Shown: one piece after another, positions 16,879-24,465 of the stretch | Layout of the letters: every line of letters begins with the position of its first letter | How positions within the stretch are numbered: position 1 is the first letter of the stretch | Assembly (NCBI RefSeq): GCF_014695395.1 | Contig: NZ_JACJOF010000012.1 | Location: 62,001-126,000 of the forward strand | Source of the DNA: Nodosilinea sp. FACHB-131 | Lineage (GTDB): Bacteria; Cyanobacteriota; Cyanobacteriia; Phormidesmidales; Phormidesmidaceae | DNA: 64,000 nt | Direction of reading: 5' to 3' | Made by a program: the position numbers and the translations under genes | The notes under the pieces: generated by a model | Seen by the model: the letters and a program-made list of their open reading frames with translations, nothing else | What the model was told of the DNA's origin: nothing | Databases searched by the model: none

Positions 16879-16995
16879 CGGCTAAGTTCACCGGCGCTCC
16901 ACGAATTATTAATATGCCTCGCCAAGCGCGAATCGTAACGGACCTACACGAATTTTTGCCACGTAGAGAGCGTCCGATGCAACGCCTTGTTCGGC
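16873..16995 (-). other. attC-like integron recombination site 2
   Basis: Read on the - strand, the element begins with GCCGAAC (R''), spacer AAGGC, then GTTGCATCGG (L''), a loop of about 75 bases, CCGGTGAAC (L'), spacer TTAGCC, and ends with GTTAGCT (R'). The L arms match (GTTGCA against GTT-CA, then YCGG) with one extra G in the first arm, the same polarity as attC-like site 1. The GCCGAACAAGGC opening resembles many known attC sites. Short overlapping reading frames here (16793-17051) are therefore best regarded as non-coding. Confidence 0.75.
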
Positions 16996-17093
16996 GGCAT
17001 GTTGTCATTGTCAGTAGAGTTGATCTACTTGCAGGATTAGCCGTATTCTAGCAACAACAATTCGCAACACTACAAATACGAGGAGATAGCATT

Positions 17094-18113
17094 ATGACGT
17101 TACCAAAACTTTTGCCTTTACAGAAATTACAGGAACGGCTCTTATCGATATTTACTGATACAAATGCGAACCGGCATCTCGTCAGTCAAGAAAGGGCAGG
17201 GCGCTTCATTTTTGTCATGCTCTACGTTGGTGCCGTGGAAGGGGAAAATGTTTGGGCAAGCATACAGCATGTTACTGCAATGAGTGATAGTCAAGCTAGC
17301 TTACAGACGCCGCTTCAGCGTCGGTCGTATCACGATTCACCGTATCAAAGTTGCAATTTAGGTGAGCAAGCTTGGTACTCGCCAAACGCGCGCGAGACAA
17401 TTCGTCGCCTCCTATTGCCAGAACTCATAAGAATTAATGCGGTGGTCGTACGAAGTGATCTCCCGCTAAATTCGCCACAACCTCGATACGCCTTGAAAAG
17501 AGAGTTTGCGGCCTTATTTAATGCAGAGGCAACGGAGAGTGAGTTTGTACTCTTAAAAGATGAATGGATTAAAGTAAACAAACCCTATCTTTCTAATCAG
17601 AATACCTTATCGTCTATTCCACCAGGCAATGATAATGCTGGCCGATTTCACGACTTTATTTTTCATGCTCTCCAAAAGATATTTCATCCAACTCTTCACC
17701 ATGCGAAAAAAGAGCAGCCTATCAACGATGGCAGAAAGAAAATTGATATAACTTTTACCAATGAAGCTGATAGAGGCTTCTTTCGCCGATTAGTCTTTAT
17801 CCATAGCATCAAGAGTCCATATGTGTTTTTCGAGTGCAAAAATTACTCCAATGATCCCAAAAACCCAGAGATCGATCAGTTGGTTGGTAGACTAAATGAT
17901 AGAAGAGGTAGATTCGGTGTGCTTGTTTGTCGTACTGTGGATGATCCAATTAACATATTAGCGCGATGTAGAGACGTCGTTCATTCAAACAACGGCTATA
18001 TTGTTGTGCTGACGGATGATGACATAATTGCACTGCTCGACATGAAGGGCAAAAATAATTTAGAGGGAATAGATAATTACATGGAGGAGAGGCTTCGGTC
18101 GCTCATACTTTAG
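17094..18113 (+). CDS. PD-(D/E)XK nuclease-like protein, possible defence gene
   Basis: I do not recognise the family of this 339-residue protein. The C-terminal half has a restriction-endonuclease-like core: GRFHDFIFHAL helix (183-193), Asp218 in KKIDITFT, Glu247-x-Lys249 in VFFECKNY, and Gln262 in EIDQLVGRL, the order expected of PD-(D/E)XK nucleases of the Mrr/HJC type. GRFGVLVCRT and GYIVVLTDDD resemble the later core strands. The N-terminal half (1-175) has no recognised domain and could recognise DNA or a phage signal. The ATG has GAGGAG about nine bases upstream. The gene is AT-rich and lies 99 bases beyond attC-like site 2 in the opposite orientation, so it may belong to a neighbouring cassette. 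Target and activity are unknown. Confidence 0.72.
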   Translation: MTLPKLLPLQKLQERLLSIFTDTNANRHLVSQERAGRFIFVMLYVGAVEGENVWASIQHVTAMSDSQASLQTPLQRRSYHDSPYQSCNLGEQAWYSPNARETIRRLLLPELIRINAVVVRSDLPLNSPQPRYALKREFAALFNAEATESEFVLLKDEWIKVNKPYLSNQNTLSSIPPGNDNAGRFHDFIFHALQKIFHPTLHHAKKEQPINDGRKKIDITFTNEADRGFFRRLVFIHSIKSPYVFFECKNYSNDPKNPEIDQLVGRLNDRRGRFGVLVCRTVDDPINILARCRDVVHSNNGYIVVLTDDDIIALLDMKGKNNLEGIDNYMEERLRSLIL

Positions 18114-18168
18114 CTAGCAGAGTGTACTCGATACACAAAGCCGCCGAACTATGTATTAAGCGTCAAAA

Positions 18169-18291
18169 CTGCTGGATAAGCCCCTAGTTTTAGAGCATTA
18201 TCGGTCACTTTTGAGGGTTAACTCCTGAGTTTAGGAGTCTTATCCATCAATTATGCTGGATAAGCACCCAGCGAGAGGTCTTATCCAGCAG
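18169..18291. repeat. Four alternating copies of CTGGATAAG/CTTATCCAG
   Basis: A motif CTGCTGGATAAG occurs at 18169-18180 and, as TGCTGGATAAG, at 18254-18264. Its complement CTTATCCA occurs at 18239-18246 and CTTATCCAGCAG at 18280-18291. Orientation alternates, so neighbouring copies can pair in two mutually exclusive ways. A further small hairpin ACTCCT/AGGAGT lies at 18221-18238. No gene is seen in 18114-18600; this repeat and the palindromes at 18463-18556 are its main content. Confidence 0.7.
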
Positions 18292-18462
18292 CTTTTGGGT
18301 TTGCAATCTACAAGAGCATCTGCGCCCCCAATCGCTCTTCCACGGTTGACGGGGAGCTTTTGTACCATTACTCTCTTACGTTAAGCCGTTCGAGCAGAGC
18401 GGTTGTCTTGCAGAACTCGAAAATCTTAGCGCTGCCTGAAGGTGCTTGCGACACCAACAGAC

Positions 18463-18556
18463 AGCTAACCCCGCAAATCTACACCGCAGATTGCGAGGCT
18501 AGGCTCATGGTACCCTAGCCCCCTCAGTTTGCACTTGCGCTGCGGGTGGCTAGGGT
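18463..18556. repeat. Two palindromes; first one weakly attC-like
   Basis: The first palindrome, 18463-18505, opens with AGCTAAC, has arms CGCAAATCT and AGATTGCG with one extra base, and closes with GCTAGGCT. It resembles a short or decayed attC site in the same orientation as sites 1 and 2, but its R'' core has GCT where GTT is expected and its spacers are only about two bases. The second palindrome, 18512-18556, has perfect 9-base ends ACCCTAGCC and GGCTAGGGT. They lie upstream of the small gene at 18601 and may also act in its leader. Confidence 0.5.
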
Positions 18557-18600
18557 TTTCGCGTTCTGTTTCTTCCCCAACAACAAAGGAAACAGAACCG

Positions 18601-18930
18601 ATGTTTGAATATCTCGAACCAGAAGCCAACGACAACCAAGAGACCAATTCCCTGCCGCTGCCGCCCAGGTCCGGAGCCGTTAACAAAGGCATCAACCCCG
18701 AAAAGGTTCGCCACCTGCTCTTTGGCAGTTTGGCAGGCATAGACCGCACCATCAAAATCCTCCACGCCCTGGGCTACGCCGACCCTAACAACTGGAGCGA
18801 CCCCATCCCCGCACCGCCCAGCGTCGATGGAGCAACAACCGCCCGGTTGTTGAGCGGAGTCGTTGGCGCAGCCTCCCCGGAGGGGATGCCGTGGATGGTC
18901 ATTCTCACCAGAACGGTTCTCATTGAGTAA
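18601..18930 (+). CDS. Small conserved cyanobacterial protein carrying an in-frame repeat insertion
   Basis: The 109-residue product has a core KVRHLLFGSLAGIDRTIKILHALGYADPNNWSDPIP that matches a very common small cyanobacterial protein of unknown function (core pattern HLLFGSxxxxxxTIxxLHxLGYAxxxxWS). In other members the core leads directly into a short end such as GEVMSILTR. Here about 20 residues (TTARLLSGVVGAASPEGMPW) intervene before MVILTR, and the DNA encoding them is palindromic repeat sequence (18829-18891). The frame stays open across it. The start at 18601 has AAAGGA about 12 bases upstream; an earlier in-frame start at 18529 lies in the palindrome region and is unlikely. Confidence 0.7.
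   Translation: MFEYLEPEANDNQETNSLPLPPRSGAVNKGINPEKVRHLLFGSLAGIDRTIKILHALGYADPNNWSDPIPAPPSVDGATTARLLSGVVGAASPEGMPWMVILTRTVLIE
18829..18891. repeat. Small dispersed palindromic repeat inside a gene
   Basis: The segment contains a hairpin CAACAACCG/CGGTTGTTG at about 18833-18852 and then CGTTGGCGCAGCCTCCCCGG with a complementary GGGG run. Palindromes of the form CGTTGGCG(C/T)AGCCTC are familiar as small dispersed repeats of Nostoc-type cyanobacterial genomes. Its length is compatible with insertion that keeps the reading frame of the host gene. Confidence 0.6.
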
Positions 18931-19019
18931 GTCTCATTGCCATCCGTACCGGCTTCCTAGTGCTGCTGCCCAACACTAGGAACCTGGTAAAGGAACTCGG
19001 TACCTTATCGCCCCCATAC

Positions 19020-19224
19020 GTGATCTGCGCCTTGAGATCGCCAATGTAGAAGACCCGTTAGCGATCTAACGCCTTAGTTTAACGATCTGCACCCTGCGAT
19101 CGCCAAACTGGCACAGCAGCTTAACGATCTGAAGGCTCAGATCGCCAATTGCAGCTCTGCGATCGCTAAACTGGCACAGCAGTATGGCGATCGCACCTCG
19201 CAGCTTAGCTCTGCTGAGTCTTAA
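19020..19224 (+). repeat. Degenerate tandem repeat with GATCTG...GATCGCCAA units
   Basis: Units beginning GATCTG or GATCGC recur at about 19020, 19054, 19083, 19125, 19160 and 19188, with AAACTGGCACAGCAG repeated at about 19102 and 19167. Several units contain HIP1-like GCGATCGC. One + frame from about 19080 to the TAA at 19222-19224 reads as a short heptad-like peptide (AIAKLAQQLNDLKAQIAN and so on), but it lacks a start codon, so it is a remnant or a coincidence. No other gene is seen in 18931-19242. Confidence 0.6.
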
Positions 19225-19242
19225 CCTTAACCGGCATCTTCC

Positions 19243-20175
19243 ATGACTCCACCGCCCCTCCGCATCATCTCCCTCATTCCTAGCGCCACTGAAATTGTCT
19301 GTAGCCTGGGATTAGAAAAATGTCTGGTGGGCCGCAGCCACGAGTGCGACTTTCCGCCCGCCGTCAAAGAGCTGCCCGTTTGCACCGCGCCTAAGTTCAA
19401 CCCCGAGGGCAGCAGCGGCGAAATCCACCAGCGGGTGAGCGACCTGCTCACCTCGGCCCTCAGCGTTTACCGGGTCGATGTCAACCGGCTAGAAGCTCTA
19501 CAGCCTACCCACATCATTACTCAGGCCCAGTGCGAAGTTTGCGCCGTTAGCCTAGGGGATGTAGAAGCTGCCGTGGCCGAACTCACCCAGGGTCAGCCGC
19601 AGCTTATTTCCCTTTCCCCCAACCGCCTAGCTGATGTTTGGGACGACATCTATAGGACTGGGATTGCGCTGCTCGGAGAAGCGGGGCAGGCGCAGGTAGA
19701 GACTGTTTTAGCGGAGCTAAAGCAGCGGGTGCAGATTTGTTGCGATCGCACCGCCGATCTCCCCGCTCCTACCGTCGTCTGTATTGAGTGGACCGAACCG
19801 CTGATGGCCGCTGGTAACTGGGTGCCCGAGCTGGTGGCCCTGGCCGGGGGCAAATCGCTCTTTGGCCAGGTCGGCCAGCACTCCCCCTGGCTCACCTGGG
19901 ACGACCTAATTGCCGCTGACCCAGAGGTGATAGTAATCATGCCCTGCGGTTACGACCTAGCTATCACCCGACGCGAGAGCGCAGCGCTAACGGCTCACCC
20001 CCAATGGTCACAGCTCAAAGCGGTACAAACGGGTCGAGTCTACCTAAGCGATGGCAACCAGTATTTCAACCGTCCTGGCCCTCGCCTAGTTGACTCCCTG
20101 GAGATTTTGGCGGAAATTTTTCACCCAGAGCAGGCTGCCTACGGCTACCGAGGCCAAGGTTGGCAGCCCTTATAA
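19243..20175 (+). CDS. BtuF/TroA-like periplasmic-binding-fold protein without signal peptide
   Basis: The 310-residue protein resembles the cobalamin-binding BtuF group of class III solute-binding proteins. It has the opening IISLIPSATEIVCSLGL, the VGRSHECDFPPAV segment, LEALQPTHIITQAQCEVCAV, and a C-terminal VYLSDGNQYFNRPGPRLVDSLEI helix region. It starts directly with MTPPPLRIISL, so no signal peptide or lipobox is present and the product is probably cytoplasmic. Cytoplasmic members of this family are frequent in cyanobacteria and are annotated only by similarity. No cobalamin transporter genes or cobalamin riboswitch are adjacent, so vitamin B12 binding is tentative. Confidence 0.8.
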   Translation: MTPPPLRIISLIPSATEIVCSLGLEKCLVGRSHECDFPPAVKELPVCTAPKFNPEGSSGEIHQRVSDLLTSALSVYRVDVNRLEALQPTHIITQAQCEVCAVSLGDVEAAVAELTQGQPQLISLSPNRLADVWDDIYRTGIALLGEAGQAQVETVLAELKQRVQICCDRTADLPAPTVVCIEWTEPLMAAGNWVPELVALAGGKSLFGQVGQHSPWLTWDDLIAADPEVIVIMPCGYDLAITRRESAALTAHPQWSQLKAVQTGRVYLSDGNQYFNRPGPRLVDSLEILAEIFHPEQAAYGYRGQGWQPL

Positions 20176-20350
20176 CTCTGGGAACGATTAATCTAGAGTT
20201 GCTGATCTCAGGTAGGAAGCAAAAATTAAACGCTGCTTGCGAGGGCAAACTACCGTATAGCCTTTGGCTTGGCTGCACCTGTGCCCTACCCAAGTTCATG
20301 GTTCAATTCAGCAACGCCATCAATCTTCTTGCTTGACGTTTTACGAAGCA

Positions 20351-20494
20351 CTAGCTGCGCTGGCGCTTTTGCAGGGCCTCTAGCATCTGCTGCTTGACGG
20401 CTTCAGCCCAGACGCTAAAGTCTTCTCGGTTTTCTAAAGCGTTGCGAGCTGAAGAAGAGGCAGAGGCCGATTGCGATGTTTTTAAGGTGGTCAT
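20351..20494 (-). CDS. Small 47-residue conserved-looking protein
   Basis: A short reading frame from the ATG at 20492-20494 to a TAG at 20351-20353 encodes 47 residues. The N-terminal half is Ser/Ala-rich and the C-terminal half reads NREDFSVWAEAVKQQMLEAL followed by QKRQRS, an amphipathic helix ending in basic residues. I recall similar small cyanobacterial proteins with a WAxAVxxQML core. Its function is unknown. It stands alone, 137 bases downstream of the next minus-strand gene. Confidence rests on the helix pattern and codon use, not on a known domain. Confidence 0.5.
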   Translation of the reverse strand: MTTLKTSQSASASSSARNALENREDFSVWAEAVKQQMLEALQKRQRS

Positions 20495-20630
20495 GGCGCT
20501 GTACAGAGTTGCTAATATTTCTGATATAGCAAATCTACTAGGGTGCTAGCCGTGCCATTATGCGCCCCTTGCATTGGCCTGGCTGAGACCTGCATAGCGC
20601 TTGGAAATTCCCTAGGTTTGTGTTGATTTC

Positions 20631-21470
20631 CTAAAATTTCTCGGCTTCGGCCAAGGCCTTGGCCTTGTTGGCGGTGTAGGTCTGCACTCGATCTTGAGCA
20701 ACGGGGTAGCGCTCGTCCTCAGGCGGCACTTCAGACATTAGATCGGCCGCTCGCTGCCAGCGCACCGCCAGATCTAGCCAGGCGGCCGCGGTAGCAGCCG
20801 ACTTACCGTCTTCCACCGACTGCTGAGCAATGCGCACCGCCAGCACGAAGGGATCCTGCCCCGTAGGCGTCTCTGGAGCGGGGGTGGGAGGCGGTTCGGT
20901 AGTAGGGGCAACCTGCGACCCCACCGGCAGCTCAACGCCCAGCCAGTCTTTAGTCGCCCATCCCACCAGCAGCAGCAGTAGCGCTAGACTGGCACCACCA
21001 ACTAACCCGCGCCAGAAGGCATTGCGGCTTGAGGCCGGCTTTTTCTTATACACATCGTCCAAGAACGGGTTGCGCTGGCGAGGAGCGCGCAGGTCGCGCC
21101 ACAGCCTGGCTACCGGGTTGGGCTGTTTGAGCACAATCGGCTCTGACCAGAGCAGGCTGTTTTTGGGATCACGCTTAATTTCATCTAGCCACAGCAGCTG
21201 CTGCTCTTGCACAATGCGGCTGTTGATATTGACCTTGTTAATGCCCCGTGGGCTGATTGACTCCAGCACGTTGCGCACCTGGTCAACCACCGTCTCCCGA
21301 GGCAGGGCATCGGCGCTGGGGGCCTCAACCAGCAGCTGCAAAATGCCGCTGTCTTGAATGGCGCGGGTGCGAATACCCTCGTCAGCAAAGTGATCATTCA
21401 AAATTTGAATGATGGCGGCTACGCTCCCCTGGCGGGCCTGAAAGTCGATGTCGTCAATGGTTGGATGCAT
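20631..21470 (-). CDS. Conserved cyanobacterial single-pass membrane protein
   Basis: The function is not recognised. The 279-residue protein starts MHPTIDDIDFQARQGSVAAI; an upstream ATG at 21488 would add six residues, but the chosen start fits the family better. Residues 1-85 look like a small alpha/beta domain that is often repeated in cyanobacterial proteins (QGSVAAIIQILND...). One membrane segment lies at about residues 160-180 (GLVGGASLALLLLLVGWA). After it come a Pro/Thr-rich linker and a helical C-terminal domain with VEDGKSAATAAAWLDLAVRW. The C-terminal part probably faces outward. The gene ends before the minus-strand small gene, and the GDP-mannose gene lies upstream behind a hairpin, so it is probably transcribed alone. 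Confidence 0.7.
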   Translation of the reverse strand: MHPTIDDIDFQARQGSVAAIIQILNDHFADEGIRTRAIQDSGILQLLVEAPSADALPRETVVDQVRNVLESISPRGINKVNINSRIVQEQQLLWLDEIKRDPKNSLLWSEPIVLKQPNPVARLWRDLRAPRQRNPFLDDVYKKKPASSRNAFWRGLVGGASLALLLLLVGWATKDWLGVELPVGSQVAPTTEPPPTPAPETPTGQDPFVLAVRIAQQSVEDGKSAATAAAWLDLAVRWQRAADLMSEVPPEDERYPVAQDRVQTYTANKAKALAEAEKF

Positions 21471-21593
21471 GGTTCCAAGCTGCCGCATGCCACAGAGTTC
21501 CGCAGCATAGCGCAGGTATAAACGGCTGATCCCGAAATTATATCAACCGCTGTCCAACCTGGAACGTTCTCTCTTAAGGCACAGGATCCCTGG

Positions 21594-21633
21594 GCAACTT
21601 TCCCTACGCTGCATCCAGCGTAGGGAAAGTTGC
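21594..21633. terminator. Long perfect stem-loop downstream of manC
   Basis: An 18-base-pair perfect stem (GCAACTTTCCCTACGCTG and its complement) encloses the four-base loop CATC. It lies 18 bases beyond the manC stop on the minus strand. A T tract is missing, so it may act as a 3'-end stabiliser as much as a terminator. Confidence 0.6.
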
Positions 21634-21651
21634 GGCCGTTAGCGCCCAGAG

Positions 21652-22713
21652 TTATAGCAGGTGCTGAAAGCGGTCCTCTGCACCGATCTGCTTCACCGCC
21701 GCTTTAATGTCTTGAGTGCGGTCTTTGCGCACGATTAACGTGGCGTTGCCATCACGCACAATCACCATATCTTCTAGGCCAATGGTGACAATGACCTCAT
21801 CGGGGTCGGCGGAGTAAACAATGCTGCCTTCGGTATCAAGGGCGACGTGGGTGGCTAAATCGACGTTTTTCTCGCTGGGCTGCTTCAGCAAGCGCTCTAC
21901 CGCATTCCAGTCGCCTAAGTCATCCCAGCCAAAGGTGACGGGCATGACCTGGGCGCGATCGGTGTGCTCCATGACGGCGTAGTCAATGCTGAGCTTATCT
22001 AGGCTGGGGTAGGCGTCAACCCCCTCAGCAATCAGGGCCTGCATCAGGGCGGGGGCATGGGTTTTTAGCTCGTTGACCATCACCCCGGCAGGGAAGATAA
22101 ACATCCCGCTATTCCAGCTGAAGCGGCCGCTGTCAATAAAGGTTTGGGCGGTGGGGGCATCGGGCTTCTCAGTGAAGCGGCTGACAGTATAGGCGCTGAG
22201 GCTGCCGTAGGTGCCGGTTGCCTCCCCCTGCTCGATGTAGCCGTAGCCAGTGGCGGGGTAGGTGGGGGCAATGCCCAGGGTGGCGATCGCCCCTTGGCTG
22301 ACAGCCAGCTCGGCCGCCGCCGTTAGGGTCTGACAAAACGCCGCTTCGTCAGCAATCCAGTGGTCAGCGGGAAAGAAACCCACCAGGGCGTCATCACCGT
22401 AGCGCTGGGCAACCTCCAGGGTGCCCCAGGCCACTGCCGGGGCGGTATCGCGGCCCACTGGCTCGACCAGCAGGTTGGCTTCGGGCAGTTCAGGCAGCTG
22501 TTCACGCACCCGGTCGGCCAGGTGAGCAGCGGTAATCACCCACATATTTTCCCAGCCGTCGGCCAGGGGCAGCAGGCGATCGGCAGTGGCTTGCAGCAGG
22601 CTGCGATCGCTGCCGTCTAAACACAAAAATTGTTTGGGACGGGCCAAACGGCTCACCGGCCAAAATCGCTCGCCCTTACCCCCCGCCAAAATAATAGGAA
22701 TTAACGCCGCCAT
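21652..22713 (-). CDS. manC: Mannose-1-phosphate guanylyltransferase
   Basis: The enzyme makes GDP-mannose from mannose-1-phosphate and GTP, supplying mannose and fucose for extracellular polysaccharide and glycans. The sequence shows the nucleotide-binding signature ILAGGKGERFWPVSR, the RPKQFLCL motif, EPVGRDTAPAVAWG, FFPADHWI and FTEKPDAPTAQTF. At 353 residues it is the single-domain form, without the phosphomannose isomerase half found in bifunctional ManC/AlgA. The start MAALIPIILAGG is well placed. It is divergent from the LCP gene on the other strand, which may link both to envelope polysaccharide assembly. Confidence 0.92.
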   Translation of the reverse strand: MAALIPIILAGGKGERFWPVSRLARPKQFLCLDGSDRSLLQATADRLLPLADGWENMWVITAAHLADRVREQLPELPEANLLVEPVGRDTAPAVAWGTLEVAQRYGDDALVGFFPADHWIADEAAFCQTLTAAAELAVSQGAIATLGIAPTYPATGYGYIEQGEATGTYGSLSAYTVSRFTEKPDAPTAQTFIDSGRFSWNSGMFIFPAGVMVNELKTHAPALMQALIAEGVDAYPSLDKLSIDYAVMEHTDRAQVMPVTFGWDDLGDWNAVERLLKQPSEKNVDLATHVALDTEGSIVYSADPDEVIVTIGLEDMVIVRDGNATLIVRKDRTQDIKAAVKQIGAEDRFQHLL

Positions 22714-22990
22714 AAAAATTTCCCCTGGACTTTTAAGTCATAACGGCGGCCCCATGGCCACTCGCATAAGTGGCTCAATCCTATCCTTTGGGATGGGATT
22801 TCAGGGCAAAATTCGCTTAATATTGATTAACACATTAACCTGCTGCGAAGTTTTAATAGGGTGTTGGGGGGTGTCCCCGATCTTGCCTTTAAGCATTGAA
22901 ATTTGAGTCTAAAACCATGCTGAGGCTACATTGGCCAGTCATGGCAAAGGCTATGGTGTTAGGGCGTCGCAGCAAGTCAAGCAGGTATTC

Positions 22991-24427
22991 ATGACAACCC
23001 CTTTGCAGAACGTTGATCCTAAAGACAGCCGCTCTAGCGATCCTGAACAAAGTGAGGTCGCAGCCTTGGACGGTCAACCACCTGCACCAGCCTTCCCTGC
23101 TGACGAATCATCCAACCCCACCGGGATAGCTCGACGGCTGGTTAAATCGCTACTGTGGGGTGGCCTGTTTGTGGGTACAGCGGCGGTTTCGGCTGTGGTT
23201 GGGGCGGCGATCTCCCTCACAGTGCCCCTGCCTGACTTTATGGGTGGCAACACCAACCGCGCCGCTAGCTTTGGCGATCTGTGGCAGGCGGGCTTTCGCT
23301 ACCAGGTGACGCGTCCGGTCAACATTCTGGTGATGGGCATTGACGAAGTTCCCGATGCCCAGCCCAACTCAGACGCCGTCTTTGCCGGTCGTACTGACAC
23401 CCTGTTGCTCGTGCGGGTCGACGCCGAAGCTGGCACCCTCAATGTTATGTCTATCCCCCGCGATACCCGCGTGCAAATCCCAGGCTTCGGGATGGATAAA
23501 ATCAATCAGGCCAACGTGCTGGGTGGCCCAGAACTGGTTGCTCAAACCGTGGGCTATAACCTGGGCAACATTCAGATCGATCGCTACGTGCGCATCAACA
23601 CCAGCGCTTTTCGAGAAATGGTTGACCTGGTTGGGGGCATTGAGGTCAACGTGCCCACCCGTATGGAGTACACCGATCGCACCCAGGGCCTCTATATAGA
23701 TCTCTATCCCGGCTGGCAAACCCTCAATGGCGACCAGGCCGAGCAGTTTGCTCGCTACCGCAAAGACAGCGGCGACATTGGCCGAGTGCAGCGTCAGCAA
23801 ATGCTGCTCAAGGCATTGCGGGAGCGGTTGACCAACCCCGCCGTGCTGCCCAAGCTGCCCCAGGCGCTGCGGGTGGTGGAGCGCTACGTCGACACCAACC
23901 TCACCCTGGAGGAGATGCTGGCGATCGCCAACTTTGGCCTCGAAATGGACTCTGATCAGCTGCAAATGGTGATGCTGCCCGGCCGATTTAGCACTCCAGC
24001 CGAGTTTAACGCCAGCTACTGGCTCCCCAACTGGGAAGCCTCGGCGACCGTCATGCAAAACTTTTTTCAGGCTGAAGGGGTGAGCATCTACGCCGACAAT
24101 TCCCAGGGCAACTATGTGGCCGATCTGTCTATTGCGGTGCAAAATGCCTCTGGCCAGCCCGATCAGGCCGCCTCGGTAGCCGACTACCTGCGTGAGAACG
24201 GCTTCAGCAATGTCTACATTATCGACGACTTGTCAACCACCATGGCCCGCACCGAGGTCGTGGCTCAGCGCGGCGATGTCGAGAGTGCCCGTACGGTCGA
24301 GTCTCTGCTGGGGGTAGGGCTGGCCCTGTCTGAGTCAACCGGTGACCTCGACTCCGACATTACTATTCGGGTAGGTCAAGACTGGGTTGAGCAAGCCACC
24401 CAAATGTCAGAGACCGAGCCGCAGTAG
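22991..24427 (+). CDS. LytR-CpsA-Psr (LCP) family ligase
   Basis: LCP proteins transfer polyprenyl-linked glycans onto peptidoglycan or proteins at the outer face of the plasma membrane. This 478-residue protein has a cytoplasmic N-terminus, a membrane anchor at about residues 55-80 (LLWGGLFVGTAAVSAVVGAA), the LCP domain with VNILVMGIDE, RTDTLLLVRVD, NVMSIPRDTRVQIPG, DKINQANVLGGPEL and the arginine-rich FARYRKDSGDIGRVQRQQ, and a C-terminal LytR_C domain (LSIAVQNASGQPDQA to the end). All catalytic arginine and aspartate positions I know of appear present. The ATG at 22991 is preferred to a TTG at 22931. The neighbour across the divergent promoter region is manC. Confidence 0.92.
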   Translation: MTTPLQNVDPKDSRSSDPEQSEVAALDGQPPAPAFPADESSNPTGIARRLVKSLLWGGLFVGTAAVSAVVGAAISLTVPLPDFMGGNTNRAASFGDLWQAGFRYQVTRPVNILVMGIDEVPDAQPNSDAVFAGRTDTLLLVRVDAEAGTLNVMSIPRDTRVQIPGFGMDKINQANVLGGPELVAQTVGYNLGNIQIDRYVRINTSAFREMVDLVGGIEVNVPTRMEYTDRTQGLYIDLYPGWQTLNGDQAEQFARYRKDSGDIGRVQRQQMLLKALRERLTNPAVLPKLPQALRVVERYVDTNLTLEEMLAIANFGLEMDSDQLQMVMLPGRFSTPAEFNASYWLPNWEASATVMQNFFQAEGVSIYADNSQGNYVADLSIAVQNASGQPDQAASVADYLRENGFSNVYIIDDLSTTMARTEVVAQRGDVESARTVESLLGVGLALSESTGDLDSDITIRVGQDWVEQATQMSETEPQ

Positions 24428-24465
24428 GCTAAGTCTTGCCCAGCATCATCAGCTCTGGCCTACCC

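Noticed and set aside
16793-17051. Overlapping short reading frames on both strands between the cassette gene and the nuclease gene
   Set aside because: They lie within attC-like site 2, lack good ribosome-binding sites and have no protein-like pattern.
20285-20320. T-loop-like string GGTTCAATTC suggesting a tRNA
   Set aside because: No D arm, anticodon stem or acceptor stem can be built around it.
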